Part shown: positions 1 to 6,157 of the stretch, one piece after another | Layout: every line of letters starts with the position of its first letter | Numbering within the stretch: position 1 is the first letter of the stretch | Origin: Acidobacteriota bacterium | GTDB taxonomy: Bacteria > Acidobacteriota > Terriglobia > Terriglobales > Acidobacteriaceae | DNA length: 9,941 nucleotides | Assembly: GCA_021841795.1 (NCBI GenBank) | Contig: JAKCDN010000080.1 | Location: 1 to 9,941 of the forward strand | Direction of reading: 5' to 3' | The notes under the pieces: generated by a model | What the model was told of the DNA's origin: nothing | What the model saw: only the letters and a program-made list of their open reading frames with translations | Databases searched by the model: none | Made by a program: the position numbers and the translations under genes

Positions 1-431
1 CCAATCCACTCCGCAATATACGACCAGCCCTCCTCGCAGGCAACCTCGGTGATCTGACTACGCAGGCCGAAGCTTCTTAGATCGGATAGCGAGAACGACA
101 TCGAGCACGCCACAGTTCCATCAACTGCCAACCGCCAATTCCTGAACCCACCCGCCTGCAAGCGCCGGAATTCATCGCCAAGAGGGGCCACGGCGTTCGC
201 AAACGGGTTTTTGGAGATCATGGCGCGCGCAAACTCGCGCACGGGTTTGCGCACCGTCAACGCGCGCTGACACGCGTAGGTCAGTGTCTCACCCGGTCCG
301 AAGAGGCCGCCGGCATCGGGTGGAATCAAACCATAACGCCGCGCCAGGCGATCGGCCACAGCCAACCCGCTTGCGCCTGCAACAGCAGCCGCGCCACCGA
401 AGATCATGCGGCGTCTTGAAACTGTATTCAC
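1..431 (-). CDS. Tat-exported molybdopterin-dependent oxidoreductase, sulfite oxidase family (partial, C-terminus outside window)
   Basis: The first 143 codons are visible, read from a GTG at 431-429; the rest runs off the left edge. Residues 5-10 (SRRRMI) followed by a small hydrophobic Ala/Gly-rich stretch (11-26) look like a twin-arginine signal, so the enzyme should be exported folded with its molybdenum cofactor. Residues 127-142 contain ITEVACEEGWS..AEW, matching the molybdopterin-binding core of the sulfite oxidase/YedY family, in which the Cys (here Cys132) is the protein ligand to Mo. The GTG overlaps the TGA of the upstream cytochrome b gene by four bases, which implies translational coupling and a shared complex: the cytochrome would exchange electrons between this periplasmic subunit and the quinone pool. 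The natural substrate (sulfite, a sulfoxide or something else) cannot be told from this fragment. The start is chosen from the coupling and the Tat motif. Confidence 0.85.
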   Translation of the reverse strand, partial: MNTVSRRRMIFGGAAAVAGASGLAVADRLARRYGLIPPDAGGLFGPGETLTYACQRALTVRKPVREFARAMISKNPFANAVAPLGDEFRRLQAGGFRNWRLAVDGTVACSMSFSLSDLRSFGLRSQITEVACEEGWSYIAEWI

Positions 432-1138
432 TCCCGATCCTCCCCATCAGGCACGCGCCCGGTGATCATCGCGCGAACGCTCGCGCGGAATCCCGACAGC
501 GCCACCATCGTTACATGCAAAAGAAGAAACAGGAGCAACAGAACCGTAACGATAAAGTGAATCGTCCGCGCCGACTGCCTGCCACCCACGAGCAGCGCCA
601 TCCAGGGAACCACCGCGGTGAACGTAGGAGACATGGCCAACCCGGTCCAAATCATCAGCGGAAACAGGCCAAAAATCACAAGGAGGTAGGCTGTACGTTG
701 GAGAACGTTGTACGAGCGTCTCTCGCCACGGGCAGACGGCGCGAAATTAAGGTACTTCACGATGCGGTCCTGATAGGCCCGCCACGACCAATCCCGCCGC
801 TCCGGAACCAGGTTTTTCAGGAAGTGCCCGCTCCAACAGCCGTAGATCACATAAACGATCCCGCAGAAGACCAGGCCCCATGCGGACTCAAAGTGCAGGT
901 ACCGGCTCCAGCCGTTTTCGTCAGGCATTACGTAGTGGTAGCCCGTGGGAACCGTGGCGCGACTCGATGGAATAGGAATTGTGAACAAGGGCGTGGTATT
1001 CACATTTCCTACTTCGCCCCAGTAGAAACGTGGATGCGAGATCACGATCAAAATGCCTGAAATCATGAGCGCAACAAAGGAGACAAAGGTGAACCAGTGC
1101 GTCAGGCGCACCAAGGCTGGGTAATGTTGTCTCTTCAT
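428..1138 (-). CDS. Membrane cytochrome b (b561/thiosulfate-reductase cytochrome b type), anchor of the adjacent molybdoenzyme
   Basis: This encodes a protein of 236 residues, counted from the ATG at 1138. Four hydrophobic segments are visible, at about residues 13-33, 83-101, 149-169 and 191-216, as expected for the family of di-heme cytochromes that anchor formate dehydrogenase, hydrogenase or thiosulfate reductase. Candidate heme-ligating histidines are His14 (RLTHWF), His82 (RYLHFESAWG), and His194 and His208 in the last helix. The expected role is to pass electrons between the membrane quinone pool and the exported molybdoenzyme encoded directly downstream (4-base GTGA overlap). The frame is also open from a GTG at 1165, which would add nine residues. 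I prefer the ATG because it is preceded by a purine-rich agaagaa, homology begins at KRQHYPALVRLTHW, and the GTG has no visible ribosome site. The substrate and the direction of electron flow are unknown. Confidence 0.86.
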   Translation of the reverse strand: MKRQHYPALVRLTHWFTFVSFVALMISGILIVISHPRFYWGEVGNVNTTPLFTIPIPSSRATVPTGYHYVMPDENGWSRYLHFESAWGLVFCGIVYVIYGCWSGHFLKNLVPERRDWSWRAYQDRIVKYLNFAPSARGERRSYNVLQRTAYLLVIFGLFPLMIWTGLAMSPTFTAVVPWMALLVGGRQSARTIHFIVTVLLLLFLLLHVTMVALSGFRASVRAMITGRVPDGEDRE

Positions 1139-1174
1139 TTCTTCTGTTCGGGAAACCGCCGGCACGCCGTCAGG

Positions 1175-1279
1175 TTAACATGCCTGTGTCGTGGACAAGA
1201 GCTTTTTTCTGTAAAGAGCCGCGGCGCAGGCGTTACGGCTCGATGAGCCACCTGCGCCTATAACAAACTCTCTCGCCAT
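1175..1279 (-). CDS. Candidate small ORF (34 aa) upstream of the cytochrome b gene
   Basis: An ATG at 1279-1277 is preceded by AGGGG at seven-base spacing and opens a 34-codon frame ending in TAA at 1175. It starts nine bases after the stop of the 96-residue hypothetical gene and ends 36 bases before the cytochrome b ATG, so it sits in line with a possible minus-strand operon. The peptide starts MAREFVIGAGG, contains Cys18 and ends in Cys34. A strong stem-loop (1223-1258) lies wholly inside it, and one Cys codon falls in the stem. Possible readings are a leader peptide whose translation opens the hairpin, a small protein, a decayed gene start (GAGG resembles a nucleotide-binding loop), or chance. 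I do not recognise a family. The ribosome site and position are the only support. Confidence 0.33.
   Translation of the reverse strand: MAREFVIGAGGSSSRNACAAALYRKKLLSTTQAC
1223..1258. other. Two-tier perfect stem-loop between the 96-aa gene and cytochrome b
   Basis: The outer arms GGCGCAGG (1223-1230) and CCTGCGCC (1251-1258) are perfectly complementary. Inside them, GGCTC (1237-1241) and GAGCC (1245-1249) pair around a three-base loop. The strand is symmetric, so it could fold in RNA from either side. In the minus direction no T-run follows directly, so it is not a classical intrinsic terminator. It may be an attenuator or RNA-stabilising element separating the hypothetical gene from the cytochrome/molybdoenzyme pair. 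Confidence 0.55.
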
Positions 1280-1288
1280 CTGGTTCCC

Positions 1289-1579
1289 CTACCGCTGAAC
1301 CAAGCCCTCTACTAACGCTTCCCACTCCGATTCAAGAGTGGATCGATGAAATCTGCGTCCGGCCCGAGCGTACCAATAGTCGGCATTCCATAACACGCCT
1401 TCTTTTCGGTGAAGATATGCGTGAACCGCCATTGCGTCGCGCGTAGAAAGGTCGTTCACCAAGTCGTGCGCGCGATCCCACTCACCCTTCGCATCCCACC
1501 AAAGAGCAAGCACTGGGATGGGAAGACTGGCCGGAGGTTCCAGATCTTCGAGTGTCGCCTTGAGTTCTTCGACCGTCAT
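1289..1579 (-). CDS. Conserved hypothetical protein, 96 aa, WHAYLHRKEG/YWYARAGR type
   Basis: This is a 96-residue, soluble-looking protein with no signal peptide or membrane segment. The middle and end carry a pattern I recall from a small conserved family of unknown function in soil proteobacteria and acidobacteria: LALWWDAKGEWDRAHDLV (about residues 25-42), then AVHAYLHRKEG (51-61), then NADYWYARAGR (65-75), ending in a Trp/Glu-rich helix. The spacing of Trp, Ala and Tyr residues resembles a pair of alpha-helical, TPR-like hairpins, but that is inference. The ATG at 1579 has only a weak upstream purine stretch. The gene reads in the same direction as the cytochrome b gene 150 bases further on, with a stem-loop between them, so co-transcription is possible but not shown. 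I cannot assign a function. Confidence 0.75.
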   Translation of the reverse strand: MTVEELKATLEDLEPPASLPIPVLALWWDAKGEWDRAHDLVNDLSTRDAMAVHAYLHRKEGVLWNADYWYARAGRRFHRSTLESEWEALVEGLVQR

Positions 1580-1692
1580 GAGCAGAACTCAATTATCGCA
1601 GCACGCAATTTGCAGCCAGATGCATTTGCACGCTTAGCCGGCCTGGCATGAGCCTCTCAAGGCATTGATTCGTTGCATTGCTTCACCTCTTG

Positions 1693-1708
1693 TGTGATTT
1701 AAGTCACT
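1693..1708. promoter_or_regulatory. Crp/Fnr-family-like operator upstream of feoAB
   Basis: TGTGA, six bases, TCACT: the core GTGA-N6-TCAC is the classical half-site arrangement of the Crp/Fnr family. Two further TCAC copies follow at 1714 and 1722. A weak -10-like TAGAAA at 1730-1735 would place transcription start near 1742 and the site centre at about -41.5, the class II activator position. The -10 matches the consensus at only 4 of 6 bases. The site could instead serve the divergent hypothetical gene. Fnr control of feo genes is known in enterobacteria. Confidence 0.38.
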
Positions 1709-1872
1709 TTCGGTCACCCAATCACATGCTAGAAATAAGCCATCGTTCCGGAAGAGTGAACCGCGGGGTCCGCCAGGGGGGTTGGGCAAGGCTGGGGAAA
1801 CCTGGTTTGCCATCCCCTTCCAGGAGGTCAACGCATGGGTCTGCCCCGCGTAATTTGCCATAGAGATCGTGA

Positions 1873-1902
1873 TTGCAACGGAGCGCATTCCGGTCGTATA
1901 CT
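1873..1902 (+). promoter_or_regulatory. Sigma70-like promoter of feoAB
   Basis: TTGCAA (1873-1878) and TATACT (1897-1902) are separated by 18 bases, giving 4/6 and 5/6 matches to the housekeeping consensus. Transcription would begin near 1909, leaving an untranslated leader of about 64 bases before the GTG of feoA. It lies inside the longer frame that opens at ATG 1835, which supports the shorter FeoA start. Confidence 0.5.
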
Positions 1903-1903
1903 G

Positions 1904-1928
1904 AAATCCGACCAATCTGGTCGCATTT
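1904..1928. promoter_or_regulatory. 25-bp dyad at the feo transcription start (candidate operator)
   Basis: AAAT and CGACCA on the left mirror TGGTCG and ATTT on the right, with one mismatched C on each side and ATC in the centre. It begins two bases after the -10 box, so a bound repressor would cover the start site. Iron-dependent repressors (Fur, DtxR/MntR) commonly sit here in feo promoters, but the sequence does not match the Fur consensus I know. It could also fold as a 6-bp hairpin in the leader RNA. A second small hairpin (CTGCC/GGCAG, 1937-1951) follows just before the ribosome site. Confidence 0.45.
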
Positions 1929-1972
1929 TCCGATTACTGCCATTCCGGCAGCGGCACGAGGGAGCCAGACGG

Positions 1973-2263
1973 GTGAGCGCTCTGAGCGAGTTGAACGTCG
2001 GCGAACGCGGGATCCTGGAGTCGCTTGACCTCCCCGAATCCGTACAGAACCATTTGATGCACATGGGTTTTGTTCCTGGTTCCTGTGTGCATGCACTGCG
2101 CCGCGCACCTGCCGGCGATCCCACGGTCTATTTAATCGACGGCATGGAGATTGCATTGCGCCGTGAGACGGCTGCAGCCATACATGTCCGCGCGTGTACG
2201 GGCGCAATTTCCGCGGCGATGCCGACAGAAGAAGCCCCCGACCTGATTGAGGCTGCGCAATGA
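1973..2263 (+). CDS. feoA: Ferrous iron transport protein FeoA
   Basis: This is a small cytoplasmic SH3-like protein of 96 residues that is thought to assist the FeoB iron channel. The FeoA pattern is clear: SELNVGERG at the start, LMHMGFVPG (28-36), the basic strand, then YLIDGMEIALRRETAAAI (53-70), corresponding to the usual end of the fold (LRxxEAxxI). I chose the GTG at 1973 because the family fold begins immediately and AGGGAG lies eight bases upstream. The same frame is open back to an ATG at 1835 that has a perfect AGGAGGT six bases upstream. Using it would add 46 Arg-rich residues unlike FeoA. The stop overlaps the feoB start as ATGA, the usual operon coupling. The last 20 residues are an acidic tail with no family equivalent. 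Confidence 0.9.
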   Translation: MSALSELNVGERGILESLDLPESVQNHLMHMGFVPGSCVHALRRAPAGDPTVYLIDGMEIALRRETAAAIHVRACTGAISAAMPTEEAPDLIEAAQ

Positions 2264-4173
2264 ACGCCTGCTGCGAAACGCCGGCCTTCAAGCCGCCCTC
2301 CAGTTCCGAGTCTGAAGGCGGACTGAAGACAGTTGTGCTGATCGGGCCGCCCAACGCGGGCAAGTCGACGCTCTTCAACAAACTCACCGGCCTACGCCAA
2401 AAAGTGGCCAACTATCCCGGCGTAACGGTTGAGCAGCGCATGGGCCTGATGGCCGGTATTGGCCGCGAGGATCTTACGCTCATCGATCTGCCGGGGATCT
2501 ATTCGCTGACGCCGTACTCTGAAGACGCTCGCGTCGCGGTCGATGTTCTGAGGGGCCGAATGCCCGGAACACCAAAACCAGACGCGGTTCTGCTGGTTCT
2601 GGACTCGCTGCATCTGACGCGGCAGTTAATGCTCGCGATGCCGGTGCTCGCGGTAGGCCTTCCTACGCTGGTGCTGCTTAACATGACGGATTTGATGGAG
2701 TCCCGCGGCGGCCATATCGATGCACTGAAGCTAGCGCGCGAACTGGGCGCGCCAGTGGCTCAGATCAGCGCAGTGAGCGGGACGGGGCTCGATTCGGTCT
2801 CACTTTTTCTCAATCAACAGAACATCGAGGCTCCGTCCCGGCGATTTGAGTTACCCGTGATCGGCAATGCCGCCAGCACGCACAACTGGGCGGCGCAGGT
2901 GAGCCACCGAACCGGTTACCGGGCGCCGCTCTCGGCCGCCAACACACGCAGGATCGACAACGTTCTGCTGCATCGGATCTGGGGACCGCTGCTCTTTCTC
3001 GTCGTAGTCTTTGCAGTTTTTGAGTTAGTGTTTGCAGTGGGGCAACCGCTGTCGGACGGGTTCGGCGATTTATTGACTCGCGCCGCGGATCTGGTCCGGC
3101 CATTGCTTCCTGCCGGCTGGCTGCAGTCGCTGCTGCTGGATGGGGTGTGGAAGGGAATTTCGTCGGTACTGGTTTTTTTGCCGCAGATCCTGCTGCTGTT
3201 TCTGTTTGTGGGGATCCTGGAAGATTCAGGCTATCTGGCGCGGGCCGCGCTGATAGCGGACCGCGTGATGCGCACCATCGGGCTCAACGGCAAGGCGTTT
3301 ATTCCGCTGCTGTCAGCCTATGCCTGCGCTGTGCCTGCGATCATGGCCACGCGCACGATTGAGAACAAGCGCGACCGGCTGGCGACGATTCTGGTAACCC
3401 CCTTCATGACTTGCTCGGCGCGGCTGCCGGTGTACCTGCTGCTGATTGCGGCATTCATTCCCAACGTTTACTATCTGCACGGATTTCTCGGCTTGCAGAC
3501 GCTGGTGATGCTGGGCCTGTATCTGGCCGGAGGTGTCGCCGCATTCACGACGGCGAGGCTGCTGAAGAGTTCCATTCTCAAGTCGAGCGATACGCCCTTC
3601 ATTCTTGAGCTGCCCCAATACCGGATGCCGACGCTCTACTCGCTTGGCCTGCGCCTGGTGGACCGCGCCCGGATCTTTATGAAGAACGCCGGCACCATCA
3701 TCGTCGGGGTGACGATTGCGCTTTGGATCATGGCGCATCTTCCGGTGATCCAAACGCCGACGGGATCGCTCTCAGCGCCGCAATTGGCCGATAGCGTGAT
3801 TGGCCGCCTGGGACACTTTATCGAGCCCGCCATCGCCCCGCTGGGCTTCAACTGGAAGATTGGCATTGGACTGCTGTCGAGCGTGCTGGCGCGCGAAGTG
3901 ATGGTAAGCACGCTGGGGACGCTGTATAGCGCCGATCCGGGAACGCAGTCGCTGAACCTGCAAACCGCGCTGCACCACGACCTCTCGCTTGGCGGGGCGC
4001 TGGCGCTGATGATCTTCTTCGCGTTCGCCATGCAGTGCACGTCGACCATCGCGGTGGTGAAGCGCGAGACGAATAGCTGGAAGTGGCCGGCGCTGCAGTT
4101 CTTCTACATGCTTGCGCTCGCATACGGCGCCGCATTTGCCGTGAATCACCTGACACTGCTGATTCTGCACTGA
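2260..4173 (+). CDS. feoB: Ferrous iron transporter FeoB
   Basis: This is the inner-membrane Fe(II) importer with a cytoplasmic G-protein domain, 637 residues, well below the roughly 770 of E. coli FeoB. The G motifs are in order: P-loop GPPNAGKS (29-36), switch I NYPGVTVE (51-58), DLPG (76-79), NMTD (141-144) and SAVSG (170-174). A linker follows, then the transmembrane part from about residue 238, with the two gate motifs CAVPAIMATRTIEN (356-369) and FMTCSARLPVY (382-392) and the C-terminal REVMVSTLGTLYS and QCTSTIAVVKRET. Gate I reads SAYACAVPA where classical FeoB has GFGCNVPA; both gate cysteines (356, 385) are kept. The cysteine-rich C-terminal tail and FeoC are absent. Residues 11-23 before the G domain come from an imperfect inverted repeat. 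The gene is translationally coupled to feoA and followed by a terminator. Confidence 0.97.
   Translation: MNACCETPAFKPPSSSESEGGLKTVVLIGPPNAGKSTLFNKLTGLRQKVANYPGVTVEQRMGLMAGIGREDLTLIDLPGIYSLTPYSEDARVAVDVLRGRMPGTPKPDAVLLVLDSLHLTRQLMLAMPVLAVGLPTLVLLNMTDLMESRGGHIDALKLARELGAPVAQISAVSGTGLDSVSLFLNQQNIEAPSRRFELPVIGNAASTHNWAAQVSHRTGYRAPLSAANTRRIDNVLLHRIWGPLLFLVVVFAVFELVFAVGQPLSDGFGDLLTRAADLVRPLLPAGWLQSLLLDGVWKGISSVLVFLPQILLLFLFVGILEDSGYLARAALIADRVMRTIGLNGKAFIPLLSAYACAVPAIMATRTIENKRDRLATILVTPFMTCSARLPVYLLLIAAFIPNVYYLHGFLGLQTLVMLGLYLAGGVAAFTTARLLKSSILKSSDTPFILELPQYRMPTLYSLGLRLVDRARIFMKNAGTIIVGVTIALWIMAHLPVIQTPTGSLSAPQLADSVIGRLGHFIEPAIAPLGFNWKIGIGLLSSVLAREVMVSTLGTLYSADPGTQSLNLQTALHHDLSLGGALALMIFFAFAMQCTSTIAVVKRETNSWKWPALQFFYMLALAYGAAFAVNHLTLLILH
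2286..2328. repeat. Imperfect inverted repeat inside the 5' end of feoB
   Basis: The arms CTTCAAGCCGCC (2286-2297) and GGCGGACTGAAG (2317-2328) are complementary at 10 of 12 positions around a 19-base loop. It encodes a Ser/Glu/Gly-rich stretch just before the FeoB G domain, a region not conserved in the family. It could be a small mobile palindromic element tolerated in frame, or an mRNA hairpin near the coupled start. Copies elsewhere would have to be searched for. Confidence 0.4.
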
Positions 4174-4193
4174 CCGCCGATTCAAGGAGATTG

Positions 4194-4247
4194 CCGCCCA
4201 GCCAAACTGCGCGGCCCGGCCGGCGTGTGTTGGAGGGCGGGTATTTT
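4194..4247 (+). terminator. Probable intrinsic terminator of feoAB
   Basis: CCGCCC (4194-4199) and CCAA (4202-4205) pair with TTGG (4230-4233) and GGGCGG (4235-4240) through a small internal loop. The GC-rich apex can pair further. TATTTT (4242-4247) follows. The element starts 20 bases after the feoB stop, which is where a terminator is expected; the T-run is short. Confidence 0.55.
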
Positions 4248-4711
4248 GCAACGCTTCTGGTGCAAAGTCGCGGAAAAAGGCGAAGATCGCTAGAAGATTC
4301 GGTGGAGATGCAACGAAGAAGGCAAAGAAAAAATATTCCGGATAGATCCTGCAAATAAGTTGTTTATTTTCAGCTGTTTGCGCGATGGAAAATTGACTAA
4401 AATATTTGGTTTCAATGGCTTGTGGCCAGAATCTAGACAGCAAAGGGGTTAGGGGCAGAGACGGCGGTTGCAGGGCACGGCCTGCCGCTGACGGCTCTTC
4501 GCTTTCCGGGCCGGGTTGGCTGCTGACTGGGTCTATTGTGCGCCGGATGGGGGAAATAATCGGCAAGGTTGCTGGGGATTTTTTCTTTTGCGCATACGAG
4601 CTGCCTCCATTGCCGCTGGCATGCACAAGCCCTTACAGACCTTCCACCAGCTTGGAACTAAGGCTAGCCCGGGAAGCGCGGAGGCGATGAATTTTCGGGG
4701 GGGGAAGGCTC
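4248..4711. other. Gene-free spacer between converging genes
   Basis: The stretch between the feoB terminator and the hairpin at 4712 carries no convincing gene. Open frames here lack family motifs, coding bias and ribosome sites. Positions about 4300-4420 are clearly richer in A and T than the surroundings (runs such as aaagaaaaaatatt and the palindrome AAATATTT), and the purine-rich ggcgaag/ggcaaag phrases are repetitive. A short GCAGG/CCTGC hairpin lies at 4470-4485. It may be a degraded insertion or an unrecognised RNA locus. Confidence 0.4.
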
Positions 4712-4739
4712 AAGTCCGAGATGGAGACTCTACGGACTT
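4712..4739 (-). terminator. Stem-loop downstream of the lipoprotein gene
   Basis: AAGTCCG (4712-4718) and CGGACTT (4733-4739) are perfect complements, and AGA/TCT can extend the stem past a bulge. It lies 22 bases after the lipoprotein stop in the minus direction. A run of eight C (G8 on the plus strand, 4697-4704) follows instead of T, so it is not a canonical intrinsic terminator. It may still halt or protect the 3' end of the transcript. Confidence 0.35.
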
Positions 4740-4760
4740 AAGAAGCGCGCCTTCGCCCGC

Positions 4761-6140
4761 CTATGGAGTTGCCACCGCAACCGCGCTGGCGTTGGAATAT
4801 CCCATGCCGCTCGGCATGGGCAAAAGCGTACCCGCGCCCCCGTTCACCCAATATGCGGCGTACTGGCCCGCAGATCCCACCATATACACATCGCTGCCGG
4901 AGAAGCCGATCCCGACGGCAAAAGAAGTGGCGGGAGAGCCTATCGTATTAGTGGGCAAGGGCAACGACGTGGCCGTGCCGTTCAGCCAGTATGCGGCTGT
5001 GGAGTTCCCCGTCGCGCCGCTCACCCCACTTCCCGTTACGTACACATCGTTGCCCAAGACCGCGGTCGCTCCCGCTCCATAGCCTTGTGCCGTGTCGTTA
5101 GGAGGTATGGGCAGCGTCGTGGCCGCCCCACTATTCGCCCAAGTTATTGCAGTGTCGTTGCCCACGACGGGGCTCGTCATTCCCGACATATACACATTGC
5201 CGCCCGAGATCGCGATCCCTTCGGCCCAATAATCCCCCGTCAGGCCAGTGGGCGCGGGCAACACCGTGGCCGAGCCGTTCACCCACAGTACGGCGACTTC
5301 GTCGCTATCGGTGTTGAACGCAATTCCCGTCACGTAGACATCGCTGCCCGAGACCGCGATGTCGAAGGCTGAAGCATATGCCATGCCGCTGGGTGGGGCT
5401 AACGTGGTGGCCATGCCGTTCACCCAAAGTAGGGCGGTGGTGTTGCCCGCAGTGTTCTCCTCAAATCCCGTCACATATACATTGCCGCCCGAGACCGCGA
5501 TCGGGCCGGCTCGCGAGATTGTCATGCTGCTGGGCAAGATCGTGGCCGCGCCGTTCACCCACAGTACGGGAACTTGGCCGGTGCTGTTTCCCGCGTAGCC
5601 CGCCACATACACATCGCTGCCCGAGACCGCGATCGCGTAGGCTTGCGAGCTTGTCATGCCGCTGGGCATCGGTAGAGCCGTCACGGTGGCAGTCGGGCTG
5701 CCGGAGGTAAGCTTCCATACCTCTGCTACATTCACACCGGTCGGTGGGTTCACCGCGGGGATCGCAGACCCGGCGATGTAAATGGTTGTGTTTGGGCCGA
5801 TGGCCGGGTTGACGGTGAAGCTCTGCGCCACCTGTGAGGCCGCCGCGTAGGTGCTGTTGCCAGATTGGCCGGCGTCGATGGTGCAGGTTCCGGCGGCCAC
5901 AAATGCGGCCGTCGTCCCGGAGACCGTACAGACGCCGGGAGTCGCCGAGGTAAGGGTGACCGCGGCGTCGGAGCTGGCTTTGGCCGAAAGCGTCAGTGGC
6001 ACTCCCACGGTCTGCGTGCCGGGATTGGCGAATGTAATGGTCTGCGTGGTATGACCGATACTGTTACCGCCGCCGCAGCCGCTGACAAGCAAGGCCAGCG
6101 ACGGAATCGAAAAAAAAGAGAGCAGATTAAGATGCCTCAT
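4761..6140 (-). CDS. Exported lipoprotein with Ig-like domain and seven-unit beta-propeller
   Basis: The protein is 459 residues. A signal peptide with lipobox LVSGC puts the lipid-modified cysteine at residue 22, so the mature protein is a membrane-anchored, exported lipoprotein. Residues 33-111 (QTITFANPGTQ... then GVCTVSGTTA and AGTCTIDAGQ) form one bacterial Ig-like domain of a type common in acidobacterial surface proteins. From residue 118 on come seven repeats, each with a strand like SGSDVYVTG and then LWVNGAAT.LP.PSG. The first repeat starts in mid-unit (TTIYIAG) and the C-terminus supplies the missing strand (SAVAVATP), as in the closure of a circular beta-propeller. No catalytic residues stand out; binding of a polymer or protein is only a guess. 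The start ATG has a weak AGG upstream. It is a single-gene unit that converges on feoB. Confidence 0.85.
   Translation of the reverse strand: MRHLNLLSFFSIPSLALLVSGCGGGNSIGHTTQTITFANPGTQTVGVPLTLSAKASSDAAVTLTSATPGVCTVSGTTAAFVAAGTCTIDAGQSGNSTYAAASQVAQSFTVNPAIGPNTTIYIAGSAIPAVNPPTGVNVAEVWKLTSGSPTATVTALPMPSGMTSSQAYAIAVSGSDVYVAGYAGNSTGQVPVLWVNGAATILPSSMTISRAGPIAVSGGNVYVTGFEENTAGNTTALLWVNGMATTLAPPSGMAYASAFDIAVSGSDVYVTGIAFNTDSDEVAVLWVNGSATVLPAPTGLTGDYWAEGIAISGGNVYMSGMTSPVVGNDTAITWANSGAATTLPIPPNDTAQGYGAGATAVLGNDVYVTGSGVSGATGNSTAAYWLNGTATSLPLPTNTIGSPATSFAVGIGFSGSDVYMVGSAGQYAAYWVNGGAGTLLPMPSGMGYSNASAVAVATP
4881..5636 (-). repeat. Tandem coding repeats of the propeller gene (about 130-155 bp period)
   Basis: Six near-identical phrases, containing on the plus strand an acacatcgctgcccgag-like core followed by accgcgatcg-like bases, start near 4881, 5036, 5187, 5332, 5472 and 5603. 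They encode the SGSDVYVTG strand of successive blades. The nucleotide similarity exceeds what structure alone needs, which suggests recent duplication or gene conversion. Confidence 0.7.
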
Positions 6141-6157
6141 GTGAGACCTATTCTTGC

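Noticed and set aside
1139..1165. GTG at 1165 as the start of cytochrome b
   Set aside because: No ribosome site precedes it and the nine extra residues are not part of the family fold; it remains possible.
1634..1915. 93-residue minus-strand frame and overlapping frames across the feo upstream region
   Set aside because: It has no recognisable motifs, runs opposite to and through the feo promoter, and its amino acid composition looks like translated GC-rich intergenic DNA.
3772..4626. 284-residue minus-strand frame crossing the end of feoB
   Set aside because: It is antisense to well-conserved FeoB helices and continues into AT-rich spacer; it has no family motifs.
4406..5082. Plus-strand frames of 94 and 188 residues over the spacer and lipoprotein gene
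   Set aside because: The second part is antisense to the propeller repeats and the first has no ribosome site or conserved pattern.
4881..5636. Regularly spaced repeats that might suggest a CRISPR or minisatellite
   Set aside because: Repeats are imperfect, about 130-155 bp apart, and correspond exactly to beta-propeller blades in one long frame.
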